Shown here in pieces: positions 1 to 10,077 of a stretch of DNA of 22,853 nucleotides. Both the position numbers and the translations under genes were made by a program. Numbering within the stretch: the stretch's first letter is position 1; each line of letters starts with the position of its first letter. This DNA comes from Pleurotus djamor (lineage: Eukaryota > Basidiomycota > Agaricomycetes > Agaricales > Pleurotaceae): positions 1 through 22,853 of the forward strand of contig JAPEVF010000712.1 of NCBI GenBank assembly GCA_029747585.1. Direction: 5' to 3'. Under the pieces are notes generated by a model that was given only the letters and a program-made list of their open reading frames with translations, had not been told where the DNA came from and searched no databases.

Positions 1-1270
1 ATGGTGAATAGTTTGCGCGTGAGCGTAATGGTTCTGTTCAAAGATTAGTCAATGGTGGTGATGACTTGGAATAGGCCAACACGACGTACACAAGAGTGAG
101 CGAGCCAAAGTGCTGCAATGTTTCAAAGATGAAAAGCTGGCCGAGTGCTCCAGTGAAAGCGAATTGGGCGAGAGGAGAGATGATCGATGGGTGCGAGCGT
201 ATAAAGTCCAATGCACCCATGAGTTCTGTCCGACCGTCTGTCGAAGGGTGGATGACGGGTATATAGGGTAGGGGTAGTATTGATAGTATTGAGGTCAAGA
301 GCGTGCAGAAGAGGTTGATCCACAACATCATCTGCTGACCAGTCACTTTATGACGCGCAAAGATCTCGTCCTGGGTTGAGTTTGTCGCGCCGTCCAGAGC
401 GAGGTTGATGATGAGGTAGGTCATGCCTATCAAGTTGGCATAGGGTGTCTTGTCGACCGAAGAGGATTTGGAGGCGTGTTTCCCTTTGCCGCTGTCGCCT
501 CCGAATCCCATGAAGATGGTGATGCCGGTTGTGACCATGAGTACGACGAGGTATTTGTGGGGAGCGAATTTGCGACGGTAAAGAAGGACGTTCATGATCA
601 TCACTGGGACGAGTTTGCATGATTTTCCGAGGACCATGGCTGGGTAGGAGATGTAGGAAAGCGCGGCGAAGCCAAATGGTGCGGCCGAGGTGATGAATAC
701 GGAGCATTGGAGGTATCGGAGGAGGAGTGCAGAGGTGGAGAAACGGGTATCGGGTTTGTGCTTGTGATGGGTTGTTCCGTTTCCGTTCTGTTTTGTGTGG
801 GCATGACCGTTGCCGTTTGGTGCGTGCTTTTCGTCCGTAGATTTTGCTGGCTCCAGTTGAGAGGTGGGGTGAAGTCCGAGTGTTTGGGCGAACGTAGCTC
901 CGGATTTGCGGCGGAACATTATGTATATGAAGGCCGATATTGAGCTGAGTGCGCTCTGGCATGTCCCCATGAACAGAGGTGATTTAAACTTGTCGGAAGA
1001 CTTTCCGTCGATCGACTGGAATGGTACGGACACTATTATTCCACAAAGTCAGTATTCCATTAAGATCAGGCGATAGAAGCATAATCACGTCGTTCTTGTG
1101 CGATTGCCCATAGCTGGGTGGCAGAACATATCAGTATATGGCCGATTCTACAGAAGGTGCTGGCTCACCAGGAACATGGAATATACGCCGGACACGCACA
1201 GTGCCAGCCTAAGAAACTTGAGCTCCCGTGTACCATCAGCACAGTTCACGACAAACCTAAGAAACGACAT
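1..1270 (-). CDS. HUT1: UDP-galactose transporter HUT1 homologue (SLC35B1 type), 3' end beyond window
   Basis: Multi-pass ER nucleotide-sugar transporter of the HUT1/SLC35B1 group, believed to move UDP-galactose or related sugar nucleotides into the ER lumen. Exons on the minus strand are 1270-1257, 1208-1169, 1113-1089, 1032-90 and 33-1; introns are 48, 55, 56 and 56 bp with GT..AG ends. The spliced N-terminus reads MSFLRLALCVSGVYSMFLLW, followed by AIAQERLSVPF, matching the family start. Other diagnostic stretches are KFKSPLFMGTCQS, YPAMVLGKSCKLVPVM, NLALDGATNSTQD and the C-terminal FGSLTLVTITLTRKLFT, which spans the last intron. About 351 residues are visible and roughly the last 50-100 should lie left of base 1. 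A 60-residue Asn/Gly/His/Lys-rich linker (roughly residues 70-115) interrupts the first cytosolic loop. A GTG-initiated reading from 1033 is an artefact of missing the three small 5' exons. The gene is divergent from the methyltransferase at 1690. Family assignment is secure; substrate is inferred. Confidence 0.93.
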
Positions 1271-1689
1271 GGTGGTTGGAAAGAAAGATGAGTACGGGGT
1301 GCCAGCACCGAAACAGATGTTCGTTGTGACGTGGAAGTGTGTAACCCTAACCCCACACACCCTGACCCTAACCTTCGAAACTCCTAGCTTATCAAGACCC
1401 CGTCGCCTCGTCGCACCGGGCTCAGCGTCGTCGAGCACGACGTGCACGTTCGATGACGCATAGCCCGTCCTCCATGGCCTCAAAATTGGCAAATTTCAAC
1501 TCGACTGCGAGGGTCCTCACGAGTCACTGGCCTGCCAAAGCTGTCATCGCCTTTTGGGCTTTTGGGCCAGATCCAGGAAGAGGGGGCGAGCCGCCGGGCC
1601 TCGTAGTAAGGGCCCCAGGCGGATCCAGGAGTCAGGTTATATAAAAAGGGTCAACGGCTGCGAGTTGTTCCCCCAAACGAGCCCTCACG
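1271..1689. promoter_or_regulatory. Divergent promoter region between HUT1 and the methyltransferase
   Basis: This 419 bp gap separates two genes transcribed away from each other, so it should hold both promoters. It contains two telomere-repeat-like CCCTAA units at 1345-1350 and 1366-1371 and a good TATA box at 1638-1647. I see no convincing coding sequence. The open reading frame on the minus strand here is mostly the 5' leader and first intron of HUT1. Confidence 0.6.
1638..1647 (+). promoter_or_regulatory. TATA box of the methyltransferase gene
   Basis: TATATAAAAA lies about 45 bp upstream of the ATG at 1690, a typical spacing for a basidiomycete gene with a short leader. Assignment rests on the motif and its position only. 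Confidence 0.6.
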
Positions 1690-2507
1690 ATGTATATCGC
1701 TGGGATTCATCTTTCGCACAACCAAGGCATCGACACCATCGCATGGCTCTCGACTTTGTCGACGGGCGTCGCGTTGTTCAGTCAAGTTTCTCGAGTTAGC
1801 AAGAAAGCTATCGAGGCAAAGGGGCCAGTGACTGTGAAGCCTCAAACGCTTGCCGCACGTATCTCGACGTCCGCCCATATTGTCCTTCAAAACTCAATTC
1901 CTTTGCTCTACCTTGGTGCAATCGCTTTCAATGGGTTCGAGCAGCCGTTGTGGCTCCAGGATTGGGCGTTCCCCGACGAGTTGGAGCTGACTTTGGGCTT
2001 GTCGATTGGTACCAAGGCCATGATCAGGACGGTTGCGTCGTTGGGTTTAGTGGCTACGACCAGGCTGCTTCAAGCGAGCTTCAATAGCCTTGGTGCTGAT
2101 TGGGCTGTTATCGGCGTGAGTCTCATACTTCGCCACTGTGTGCGTCATGTATGTTCCTAACTAAAATTCCTATCTTTTCGTGTTTGTAGATTCGCGAGAA
2201 AGGCTCGTCTGTTGCTCGTTCCGGTCCATACGCCTACATACGTCATCCGTTGTACGGCGTCATGCTTCTCCAGCAAGTGCTCTTTGCTGGCATGTTCTGG
2301 TCGTATCTGCCTTTGGCAAGCTTGGCCGGCCTTTGTGTGGCTTACAGAGTCAAGGCTGGTGCCGAGGTACGCTTGCTTTATTCCCTTTCTGCTCCTTGCT
2401 CATCACTTTGCACGCAGGAGAAAATGATCGAAGATAGCGACGCGGGGGATGATTATAGGCAGTACAAGAAAGATGTTCCATACAGATTTATCCCCTACGT
2501 CTGGTAA
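1690..2507 (+). CDS. ICMT/PEMT-like integral membrane methyltransferase
   Basis: Spliced from 1690-2115, 2190-2366 and 2418-2507 (introns 74 and 51 bp), giving 230 residues. The C-terminal half has the signature of the isoprenylcysteine carboxyl methyltransferase / phospholipid methyltransferase superfamily: SGPYAYIRHPLYG (around residues 152-164), then a hydrophobic hairpin, then AEEKMIED and a closing YRQYKKDVPYRFIPYVW. In this family the RHP..Y and EE..L elements bind S-adenosylmethionine and the membrane-embedded substrate. The N-terminal 140 residues carry several hydrophobic segments. At 230 aa it is close to the usual ICMT length, but the last motif departs from classical Ste14, so it may methylate another lipid or small molecule; many Agaricomycetes carry several such paralogues. 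A TATA box lies 45 bp upstream. Superfamily is confident, substrate unknown. Confidence 0.85.
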
Positions 2508-2839
2508 TTACAGTATCCTTTAGCCTCTGGGATCCTCGAATGTTGACTTTCGAGTCGACTCTTCAATACTCTCGCGGGAAATAGGTCAGAATCGGATTGC
2601 TGATCACCTTCTCAGACAAGGAGCAGCATTTCGTCGTGGGCAGGGTTAGCCTTCATTGATCCGGTGTACCTGAGTTGTAGATAGATGCTAGCGTCCAAGA
2701 AGCTGAAGAGTAAGTATCAGGTGTGTGTTACAAGATGGCGCCAAGCCCGACACATTTCTATCAGCCCCTTTACCAGCCCCTTTCATTCAACATGACTCAC
2801 TTCGGACTCACTCCTGCTTGACTCTTGTCCACCACCACA
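2508..2839. other. Intergenic spacer between the methyltransferase and F-box gene A
   Basis: These 332 bp hold the 3' flank of the methyltransferase and the promoter of the downstream F-box-like gene. The short open frame that starts near 2725 on the plus strand ends inside the first intron and exon of that gene in a different frame, so I treat it as fortuitous. No RNA gene or repeat was seen. Confidence 0.5.
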
Positions 2840-3829
2840 ATGAAGCAACGTTATCAGCTGTAAGCAAAGCCTATGTAGTTCATCCATCTAACGTGCTAAC
2901 AGTGAACGTAGGATTAATCTTACAGCCCAACAAGTGACTGAGCCATTCAGGTTTTCTACGTGGCCAACTTCCAGAATTGTGGAGCTAATTTCAGTGCGTC
3001 AACCGCGTGAGCTTGATGATGTCTCAGTGGACTTCCCAGTCTTAAGGTAAACCGTTCAAACATACCGATGGAGCAATGGCTGACTTGACATGATCCCAGG
3101 CCCGCTCGTGAAGCCGGTACGGGGGATCTGGGTATACTTGCCCAGGTACCTGCCGAGTTATTGGAAATAACTTTGGAGAATCTCGACACCGAGTCGCTCA
3201 TCATGCTCTGTATCGCCAACTCCCAACTATTCAGACTTGGATATCCTCTGCTTTGCAAACGCATACTGGAATTCCTTTCTCCCTGGCAGGAATGTCGACT
3301 TATATGTCTCGGCGAGCGTGGATGCGGCAGCCTTCCAAACGGATGCGTCCCCGAGTTGGATTCGTTTGATGATATCGAATCAGCGTCTCCTAGCGAGTCT
3401 GAAAGCTTGCGTCTCTACAAATTGGCCAGGAAGACATTCACACCAGTCAAGAAGCAGTTCGTACCGAGCTCATCGCCGCCATCATCGCGGATGCTACTAG
3501 CTACGGACCACGAGGACGACCTTCATCGATTTTTACTTCTTGCCTATGACTACCGTCAGCTCCTAAAACCACTATCTGAGCACGTACTTGTCAATTTGAC
3601 AAAGAAGCAGTATATTCCTTCGGCTAGCAGGACCTTGCAGTCGCTTGTCATGTGTACATTGCAAGGGTATCCTTCACATCGGGGGCCTTGGGCAGGGGAC
3701 CAACTGGTTATACTCCCGAAGGACACCTTCACGTCCGAATTAGGAGAGGATGAAGGGCCATGGACCGACTTTACAAAGGAGGGAAAATCGTTGCGATCTC
3801 AATTGGAACCTTGGGGTAAATATTATTGA
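2840..3829 (+). CDS. F-box-like protein A (paralogue of 10078-11064)
   Basis: Exons 2840-2859, 2912-3046 and 3100-3829 with introns of 52 and 53 bp give 294 residues. The start was chosen because a 20-nt first exon (MKQRYQ) splices in frame and an equivalent small exon exists in the paralogue. An F-box-like motif begins near residue 68: VPAELLEITLENLDTESLIM, followed by LCIANSQLFRLGYPLL. F-box proteins normally link substrates to Skp1/Cul1 ubiquitin ligases. The rest has no recognisable substrate-binding repeat (no LRR, WD40 or Kelch) but carries stretches shared with the paralogue: VLVNLTKKQY, GPWAGDQLVIL and a Trp-containing acidic tail. It converges with the MAPKK gene, 292 bp apart. Such single-domain F-box-like families are expanded in mushroom-forming fungi; the ubiquitin-ligase role here is inference from the motif alone. 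Confidence 0.78.
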
Positions 3830-4121
3830 GACTGTCCAGTAGCATAACGACCACTGCCTCTGTCCTGGGCTTGTCGTAATGAAACTGACATTCGAAGGGG
3901 TGATCCGGTCAAGCTCATATCGATTCCTTCCTGAGCCAAAGAGCCCTCAAGCTCGGGGAGCTCCAGGATACATTATACATATATTATTCTTCTGCTGGAA
4001 CGGGGTTTGGACCAAAACAACACAGATTCCACAACACACAACATGTCGAACGGGGATATAAGAGGGAATAACGAGCAAAGCGGTATACGTAGACTTGCAC
4101 TTGAGGAGGAAGAAGAGGAGT

Positions 4122-5692
4122 TTAAAATGTACTCGCCCAAGCTTCTACATCCACGGTTGATATTCTCGCGGCTTCTATCCAAGGGTGTTTCTGAAAAAGA
4201 CTCAGTTTCCAAGGTGAGGCGCAACAAAGGTAGGACGTACCAGGAGGTCCTTGGGCGTTTTACGTGCGTCAGGATCCTTCAGCAAACAGCTATCCACAAA
4301 GTCCTCAGCTTCACTGGGGAACCGCCCTTCTGGCGTCAACCTCGGCGCAGGCTCATTCACGATATGTTGCAGCAGCTCCAGGATACTCATCGTCATACCC
4401 CCACCTTGCAGACTAACACCCTTACTCTTCCGTCGATCCTTCTTATCTTTCGCAGTCTTCTCCGTGGGAGTCTTTGGTGTACGTCTGGCTCTCGGGGGTG
4501 GGAGTCCCATTGAAGATACAGGACGATTGGGCGATAGGGTACCCTCGAGATCGGACAAGTCAGAGTCGTCGTCAGAGTCGGCAGACTCGGAGAAGGGGAA
4601 GCGGCCAAGCGCCAGTTCGATGAGAGAAATGCCTAACGACCAGACATCAGACTTCACAGTGTACTGCGCGCCTTGTATACGTTCCGGCTAAAAACAGGTC
4701 AGCTGGTTGTGGGAGTGAATAAGCATGGAACGCACACTCATATAGGTTGACGTGCCAACGAAGGTGTCGGCAATTGAGTTGATGAGCTCACCAGAGACGC
4801 CAAAATCGCAAATTTTGATGTCCCCTAGCGAGTTGCATAGAATATTTGACGGTTTGATATCTATGACACACCTGAGTCAATGTCGGAACAATATTGATGT
4901 GAGAATGAGACCGTACCGCGATGTATGATGCGATGAACGTCGTAGAGATACGTCAAACCTTCCAGAACCGAGAGAGCAACGCGGCCGACGATGTCGATGT
5001 CGATAGCACCAATCTTCTTGTATATACTATGGAGAGACCCCTTGTCCATGAACTCCATGCAAATACAAATGTTTGGATCGGCGAGGAAAGCGCCAAAGAA
5101 GGATACGATGTACTTTGAATTGCAATCGTGCATGATATGCAATTCACGAAGGATTTGTTTCCGCACGGATGGCTTAGCATCAATTAAGACAATCTAACCG
5201 ACAAAATATCAAGTTCGATATCGTCAAACGACCGATCAAGTTACTCACCTTCTTCGCCATCATGGTGCCTGTCGGGACGTGCTCAACCTTCTTCACGCTC
5301 CCGCCATTCCCTTGTCCCAATTCTTGAAGATCCTTCAAGTCCTCATTCCGTAGTTCGAAATTCATCTCTGCATTCATATCCAGCTTTGCAAGCGTGCTGG
5401 AGAGGGTCGCATGATATGTATTACGCTTGACCGATGGTGACACCGTTGACGATGCAAGGGTTTGCCCTGTGTTCAGATTACTCCCGTCCGTATCAAGACC
5501 ATTCGATGAATTGGGGATTTTCGGGTCCTTCAACTTCATCGGTGGAGGCCTTTTCTTGCCACCGGCCGCTGGCGCGAGTCTAGTGGGCACCGGTTCTGCC
5601 TCAACTGGCGGTGGAGGCGGGGGCGGTTGGTCTGCGGGCACATTGAGCTGAAGAGCCTTAAAATTTCGTTTTTTGCGAATTGGGGTGGCCAT
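4122..5692 (-). CDS. FUZ7: MAP kinase kinase, Ste7/Fuz7 type (pheromone/mating pathway)
   Basis: Dual-specificity kinase that should phosphorylate the Thr-x-Tyr loop of a Fus3/Kss1-type MAPK. Exons are 5692-5249, 5193-4917, 4860-4736, 4687-4241 and 4190-4122 (introns 48-56 bp), giving 453 residues. Residues 5-19 ([14 protein letters not shown]) form a MAPK docking site: a basic cluster followed by L-x-L. A polyproline stretch is at 23-29. The kinase domain has the glycine loop GQGNGG (126-131), MAKK with catalytic Lys148, HRDIKPSN (239-246) split by intron 2 after the first base of the Asp codon, DFG (259-261), and the activation loop SIADT (Ser269, Thr273) followed by [15 protein letters not shown], which favours the Ste7 class over Pbs2 and Mkk1. 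An insert at about 315-379 is first acidic, then Pro/Lys-rich. The last exon supplies [18 protein letters not shown]. The symbol follows the Ustilago orthologue name; Ste7 is the yeast one. Confidence 0.93.
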
Positions 5693-6470
5693 TGAAAGTG
5701 GTGGTTTCCAGGTGAAGACTTCTGAGCTGAAACCCAAGTTCAAACACGCGAAAGCACGTGAACTGTAGCCCCTATGTCGCTGCGGAGGTGAATCGTCGGC
5801 TCACAGACTCACAGAAGACACTGGGAGCTAAATTCTAAGCAACGAAGGTGACCAGGAGGAAATTTCGGCGAACCCTGGACCAATGTGCCAGTTAAGCTCC
5901 ATCTAAGACTCTGGTCCAAATCGTGATGCCGATGCCAATGGATTGGGCGACGCAGAAATGTTTGATGTTAAGCTGAGTGGCGACGATGATAATACTGCGG
6001 TGCTCGATGCGATTACACGGCGTTGCAAGCTCAAGAAGTTTGCGGACAAGTCAGATGATTATTCAGTTGCTCAGACAATACTGGCCTCGGGCGTTGGGGA
6101 GAGGTATTATTCCAGACTGAGATCGAAGCATAGCCAATATCTCGAGGGGACGGCTTAAATCATAGTCGCCCGCGCTGACCGCGACGAAACTGGGATAACA
6201 GAAGCTTTGTTTTGGTCATTTAGAGGGTCCTAGGTCTCTTTATAGTTCTATGGACTATAGCCAGTCTCCTTCCTCTTCTCCCGATTGTTGATTTGTTTTC
6301 GATCTTTTAAGTTGCTTCACTCCAATCAGTATCGAGTCATAAATCATGGACCCAAAACATAGCATTATGTACATCGGTACACACTGTTAAGACGAGTATA
6401 TATACAATAGTTCAGACCATAGTAGGGTGCAATAATCGCATAAATGCATAGAGTACAAGGTCCCAAAAAA
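5693..6470. other. Spacer between MAPKK and Ppc89-like gene; promoter and 3' flank
   Basis: This 778 bp stretch should contain the MAPKK promoter (right of 5692) and the 3' flank of the Ppc89-like gene (left of 6471). The only coding-like piece is the small plus-strand frame at 5958-6158, listed separately. The part from 6160 to 6470 is AT-rich with stops in all frames and no structure I can name. Confidence 0.45.
5958..6158 (+). CDS. Small hypothetical frame, possibly the last exon of an unresolved gene
   Basis: An ATG at 5958 opens a 66-residue frame with acidic start (FDVKLSGDDDN) and a basic, helix-prone remainder (AITRRCKLKKFADKSDDYSV). The frame stays open upstream through several codons to a TAA near 5904 that overlaps a CTAAG acceptor-like site, so it could be a terminal exon. 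I tried to join it to ATGs at 5771 and 5883 through plausible donors, and the phases did not match. No family recognised. It may be an unspliced small gene, an exon of a lost gene, or chance. Confidence 0.3.
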   Translation: MFDVKLSGDDDNTAVLDAITRRCKLKKFADKSDDYSVAQTILASGVGERYYSRLRSKHSQYLEGTA

Positions 6471-9400
6471 TCAGGCCGCCGCCACTTCCACTCCCCGAGC
6501 AGATGCGACGCGCTTCCCAAGCTTTTCCGAAGACCCGTTGGAAGGGGTGTCTCTGAACGTCAACAAGCTATAAAGTTTCGCAATTTGGTCGCCCTAATCG
6601 TACGTCAAGCTTTCAGTTCACGGGCGATGACACAGAAGGGAACGAAACAACTAACCTTCTGTTCAATAACATCCACGACCTCGCGCAGATGTTGCGCAAG
6701 CATATTTCGTTTCCGGACGTTGGATATCGGATCCATATCCTTGTATTGATCAGCAAGTTCGACATAAATACTACGCACAGGGGGGTTGATTAGTAAAGGC
6801 CCACGAAAAAGCAATAAGGACGGCTTCACCTTTTATAATGTGTGAAATCATCTTCAAGTTCTCTGATCACTTGACTGAGTGTCGTTTGAGGAGGTAAACG
6901 TCGCTTGCCACCCTGACGGTGATCCTGTCCCTTCCCAAGTCGCTGCCGGAGATCATCTTCGTCTTCCTCCGCAAACCCTTCATCCTCATCAGGGTCATGT
7001 TCAATAACCCTTCGTTGCTCACGATACCGAGGGTGGATAGGACCCAACGGCGAGCTAGGAGGCTCGTCGGGCACATACAAATTATTATGCCGATTCCTTG
7101 TTTGACGGGTGCACATCGTACAAGTTTTGGGATTGTGTTCCGGTGCAGAGAAAAATAACCGTTCGAGATGTTCTCCACGAATCTTGGGGAAGGGAGTTTC
7201 CTCAACAGACGGGCCAGCAGTCGGTTGTCGCAAAGCATGGGCAGGAGTCGGAGCAGCAGGTCGTACGGAAGTCGCTCTTGTTCTAGAATTAGGCATAGGC
7301 GTGCTCTGTCGTTTGTCCAGGTCGTGGTCCTTTTCGCGCGCAGGGGACGGCGGGAGTTCAACATCGGATTCTTCTTCATCGTCCGCATCGTTCTGGAGCA
7401 GACTCTGACTTCGTCCTCCTACGGGAGAAGGCGAGACAGGCGGTGAATTGTCACTATCATACGCCTGTGATCGTCGTTCAGACACAAATGACCGCTGGGT
7501 GTCCACATGTGAGCGAGACACATCTGGGGACGTAGCAGCCCGCGACCGTTCAGACCGCCGTTCTTCCAGTTCAGCGGAAATTTGACGGAGATCTTCATTG
7601 TTGACGAACGGCGTAGAGGATGAAGCTACAAGCTGTGAAGAACCGAGCGTAGCGTGGTCTGTTCGCATGGTTTTCTCGTGTCCGCGAGAGGAGACTAGAA
7701 GAGAGCTGAGGTCGCGAGGGTCAGCCACAGACGCTTCATCCGACTCTTCAGAAGATTCGTTGGCAGGCTCATTGACTCGGGGGGCCGGCTGGGGTTCCTG
7801 TAATTCGACGAGTTCCTCGCTCACTGCACCCAAGTCCTCATCATCGTCCTGAATGGTTCGACCATCTCCATCCAGGACGCGACTTCGTCCGTTACCCCTA
7901 CGATGCTTCAAACCTTCTTCAACAACACCACGCAGAACCTCAACCTCTCCACCCAACCGCTCAACTTCCTGCCTCAACCGCGCAATCTCCTCAGACTTGT
8001 CCCGCATCGCTCGTGAGTCTGCCTCACGCGACTCACGCAACTCAGTAAGCAATTGTTTATGGTCAGCAAGTTCGCTCGTCAGTCGCGTGAGGTGACTTCG
8101 CAGGGTCGAAATCAGTGCCTCCAGTGCTACCCCAGCATCAGCAAACAAATATCCAACAAAGTATACAAGCGGCCTACCTTTCTTCTCTTCGACGGCTTCT
8201 TTGTACTTACTCTCCATCGCCTCGAGGTCGTCCCTCTCCCTCCCTTTGCCCTTGCTATCTTTCGTGAGTCGTTGAGCTGTCATCTGCTGCTGCACGAGCA
8301 GATCCTCCCTTTCAAGAACACGCGTCCGTTCCCTAGCAACTTCACGCTTGCACAGCTCCAACTCCATTTCCAGCTCCCTCACACGTCGTCGCGATATACT
8401 GTTCTCCTCCTCAAGCCGATACAATTTGGTCTGCACCTCGTTCAACGCCGTGATAAAGTAGACTGAGGATCGTCAGAAACAAGATACAATGAAAAAACCT
8501 CAAGGTAAACATACCATCGACTTCGCGAGGCTTATCCTCCGCATTGTACTTGTAGTAGGACATCTGGGGACGCGCGGGGGATTCTACTGCGTTGGTGATA
8601 CCAGTGACGTCGGGTAGATGTATACCGCCCCGACTGGTGTTCAATGACTCGCGTGATTTACGTGGTGATGGTCTGGCGGGTGAAGCGTTGACGATATTGA
8701 TACTTGGAGTTCGTGCAGAGACCCCCGCGCGCCCCGCCTGTGAAGCTTTGCGACCCGATACCTTGGGGGTTTGTTGATAACCACCAGCCAAGAGATCTTG
8801 TTGGTGCATCGAAGGAAATATGCCAGTTCGTTTGGCTTTCGGGGTCATTCCATCATCCATGCTCTGGTCGGGACGCCGCGATGCAGAGGGCATTCTAGCG
8901 GGTGACTGTTGCATCGCCTTTATTGAAGGCGGGAAATGACGGGAGCTAACTCGACTACGCTCTTGCTCGCGCATGGGGGAGTGTTTGTAGTTGGAATCAG
9001 TGGATTGCGTGCGCGATATCGGGCCCTTGGTAGTGCGCGGTCGCCTTGGTGAGAGAGACACTTTGCTGAGTGCCTCGGAAAGTCTGGATTTGTTTCCGAC
9101 TGACTCGGCATCCGAGGACGCTTCTGAAGGGGGAGGGCGGGGAGAGCGAATGCGAACAGAGCGACTGGGAGTAGGAGCGTGACCAGATTGAAGAAAGCGG
9201 TCTAGCTCGGCGGTGTTGTCAACGACATAAGGCATGGCATCAACGCTACCCATGCCCTTCGAAAGTAATAGCGATTAGAACAGCAAACGACCAAGTAGCT
9301 GAAGCACTCACAGGGTAGCGAGACCGTGATGGCTCGTCACGGAAGGCACTGATTTGACTTGCAACAGCTGGAAAGATATCGCGTAGGGGGCGATCCGGGT

Positions 9401-9815
9401 CATATTCTGCGCCACTAAGACTGATGTCATGTCGATTCCCGCGGCCACCAAGACCAGCAGCGAGAGTGAGGTTGCTGGCATGGTGGGCTGCTGTCGACAT
9501 TGTCTCCCCGCCATACGGATTGATGCCATCTTCATCGTCCACCGTGCGATATGACCACGGATGTCCTTCCTCAAGATACTCCCTCGACTGCTGTTCGAAG
9601 GAAGCAAAGTCCCGAAAAGCCACGGGTTCGGGTGCATGCCTGGCGTGCTCAAGAGAATCATGGTCTGACGCCGAGTCCGGGGTCGAGGAAAGATGGAAAG
9701 ATAGGTCAGCGTGCTGCAACGTGTGCTCCAGCTGTTTTCTGTGCTGCTCCATCTCGTCGCCGGCGATGCTCAAGTCGAAAGGTTCATATTGCTTCTGCTT
9801 TGAATGCCTTTGCAT
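6471..9815 (-). CDS. PPC89: Ppc89/Cep57-like spindle pole body (centrosome) coiled-coil protein
   Basis: Exons 9815-9312, 9256-8515, 8462-8178, 8126-6830, 6770-6656 and 6593-6471 (introns 51-62 bp) give 1021 residues. Ppc89 is a scaffold of the fission-yeast spindle pole body and Cep57 its animal relative at centrosomes. Order: acidic/polar N-terminus; Ser/Arg/Pro-rich low-complexity region (about 185-400); a long coiled coil (about 416-590) starting ITALNEVQTKLYRLEEEN, interrupted by intron 3; another acidic, Ser-rich disordered region (600-815); then a conserved block with HLERLFFSAPEHNPKTCTMC (around 830-849) and, after intron 4, DDFTHYKSIYVELADQYKDM and EQKGDQIAKLYSLL near the end. The Cys-x-x-Cys with preceding His and the FTHYKSIYVELADQY segment are the Cep57 microtubule-binding type signature. 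The start at 9815 was preferred to an upstream ATG at 9917 because that leader reads as unrelated sequence. Frames on the opposite strand here are shadows. Confidence 0.88.
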
Positions 9816-10077
9816 ATTCAAAGCTGATGGGTGTCGCCGGCGATGATGAGGGAGCGGAAGAAAAATGGGTGCGCCAACCACAAGCGCGACCAGAACAGGC
9901 AAGTGACAGCGACACAAACAAAGACAAGCAACGCGTCACGCAGTCCACCTGATCGTGTGGCACCCATTACCCCTAGATACTCCTATTCTGCATCCTCTCG
10001 TTTTGGGACAAACATCACGCACATGGAAAAACAGCATTATTTGTCGCTAATACTACCGCAAATAAGTACCTCCACTC
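9816..10077. promoter_or_regulatory. Ppc89 promoter / 3' flank of F-box gene B
   Basis: Both neighbours are on the minus strand, so these 262 bp hold the 3' end region of F-box gene B and the promoter of the Ppc89-like gene. No TATA element or repeat stands out. Confidence 0.4.

Noticed and set aside
123..962. Open frames overlapping HUT1 on other frames and on the plus strand (for example 348-962 and 707-943)
   Set aside because: They overlap the conserved transporter frame and have no family features; they are shadows of its codon use.
1148..1492. A 114-residue minus-strand frame as a separate gene
   Set aside because: Its last part contains HUT1 exons 1 and 2 plus intron; the rest is promoter sequence.
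1453..1799. Plus-strand frames over the methyltransferase 5' end
   Set aside because: They lie in the promoter or in a different frame from the conserved methyltransferase exon.
1690..2507. Calling the methyltransferase Ste14 outright
   Set aside because: The closing motif and N-terminal half are not close enough to classical Ste14; several fungal paralogues share this form with unknown substrates.
2725..2937. A 70-residue plus-strand frame before F-box gene A
   Set aside because: It runs through the first intron of the F-box gene in another frame and resembles nothing.
6867..9182. Numerous frames on both strands inside the Ppc89-like gene
   Set aside because: Low-complexity Ser/Arg/acidic coding sequence produces long open shadow frames; only the frame with the Cep57 blocks and matching introns is real.
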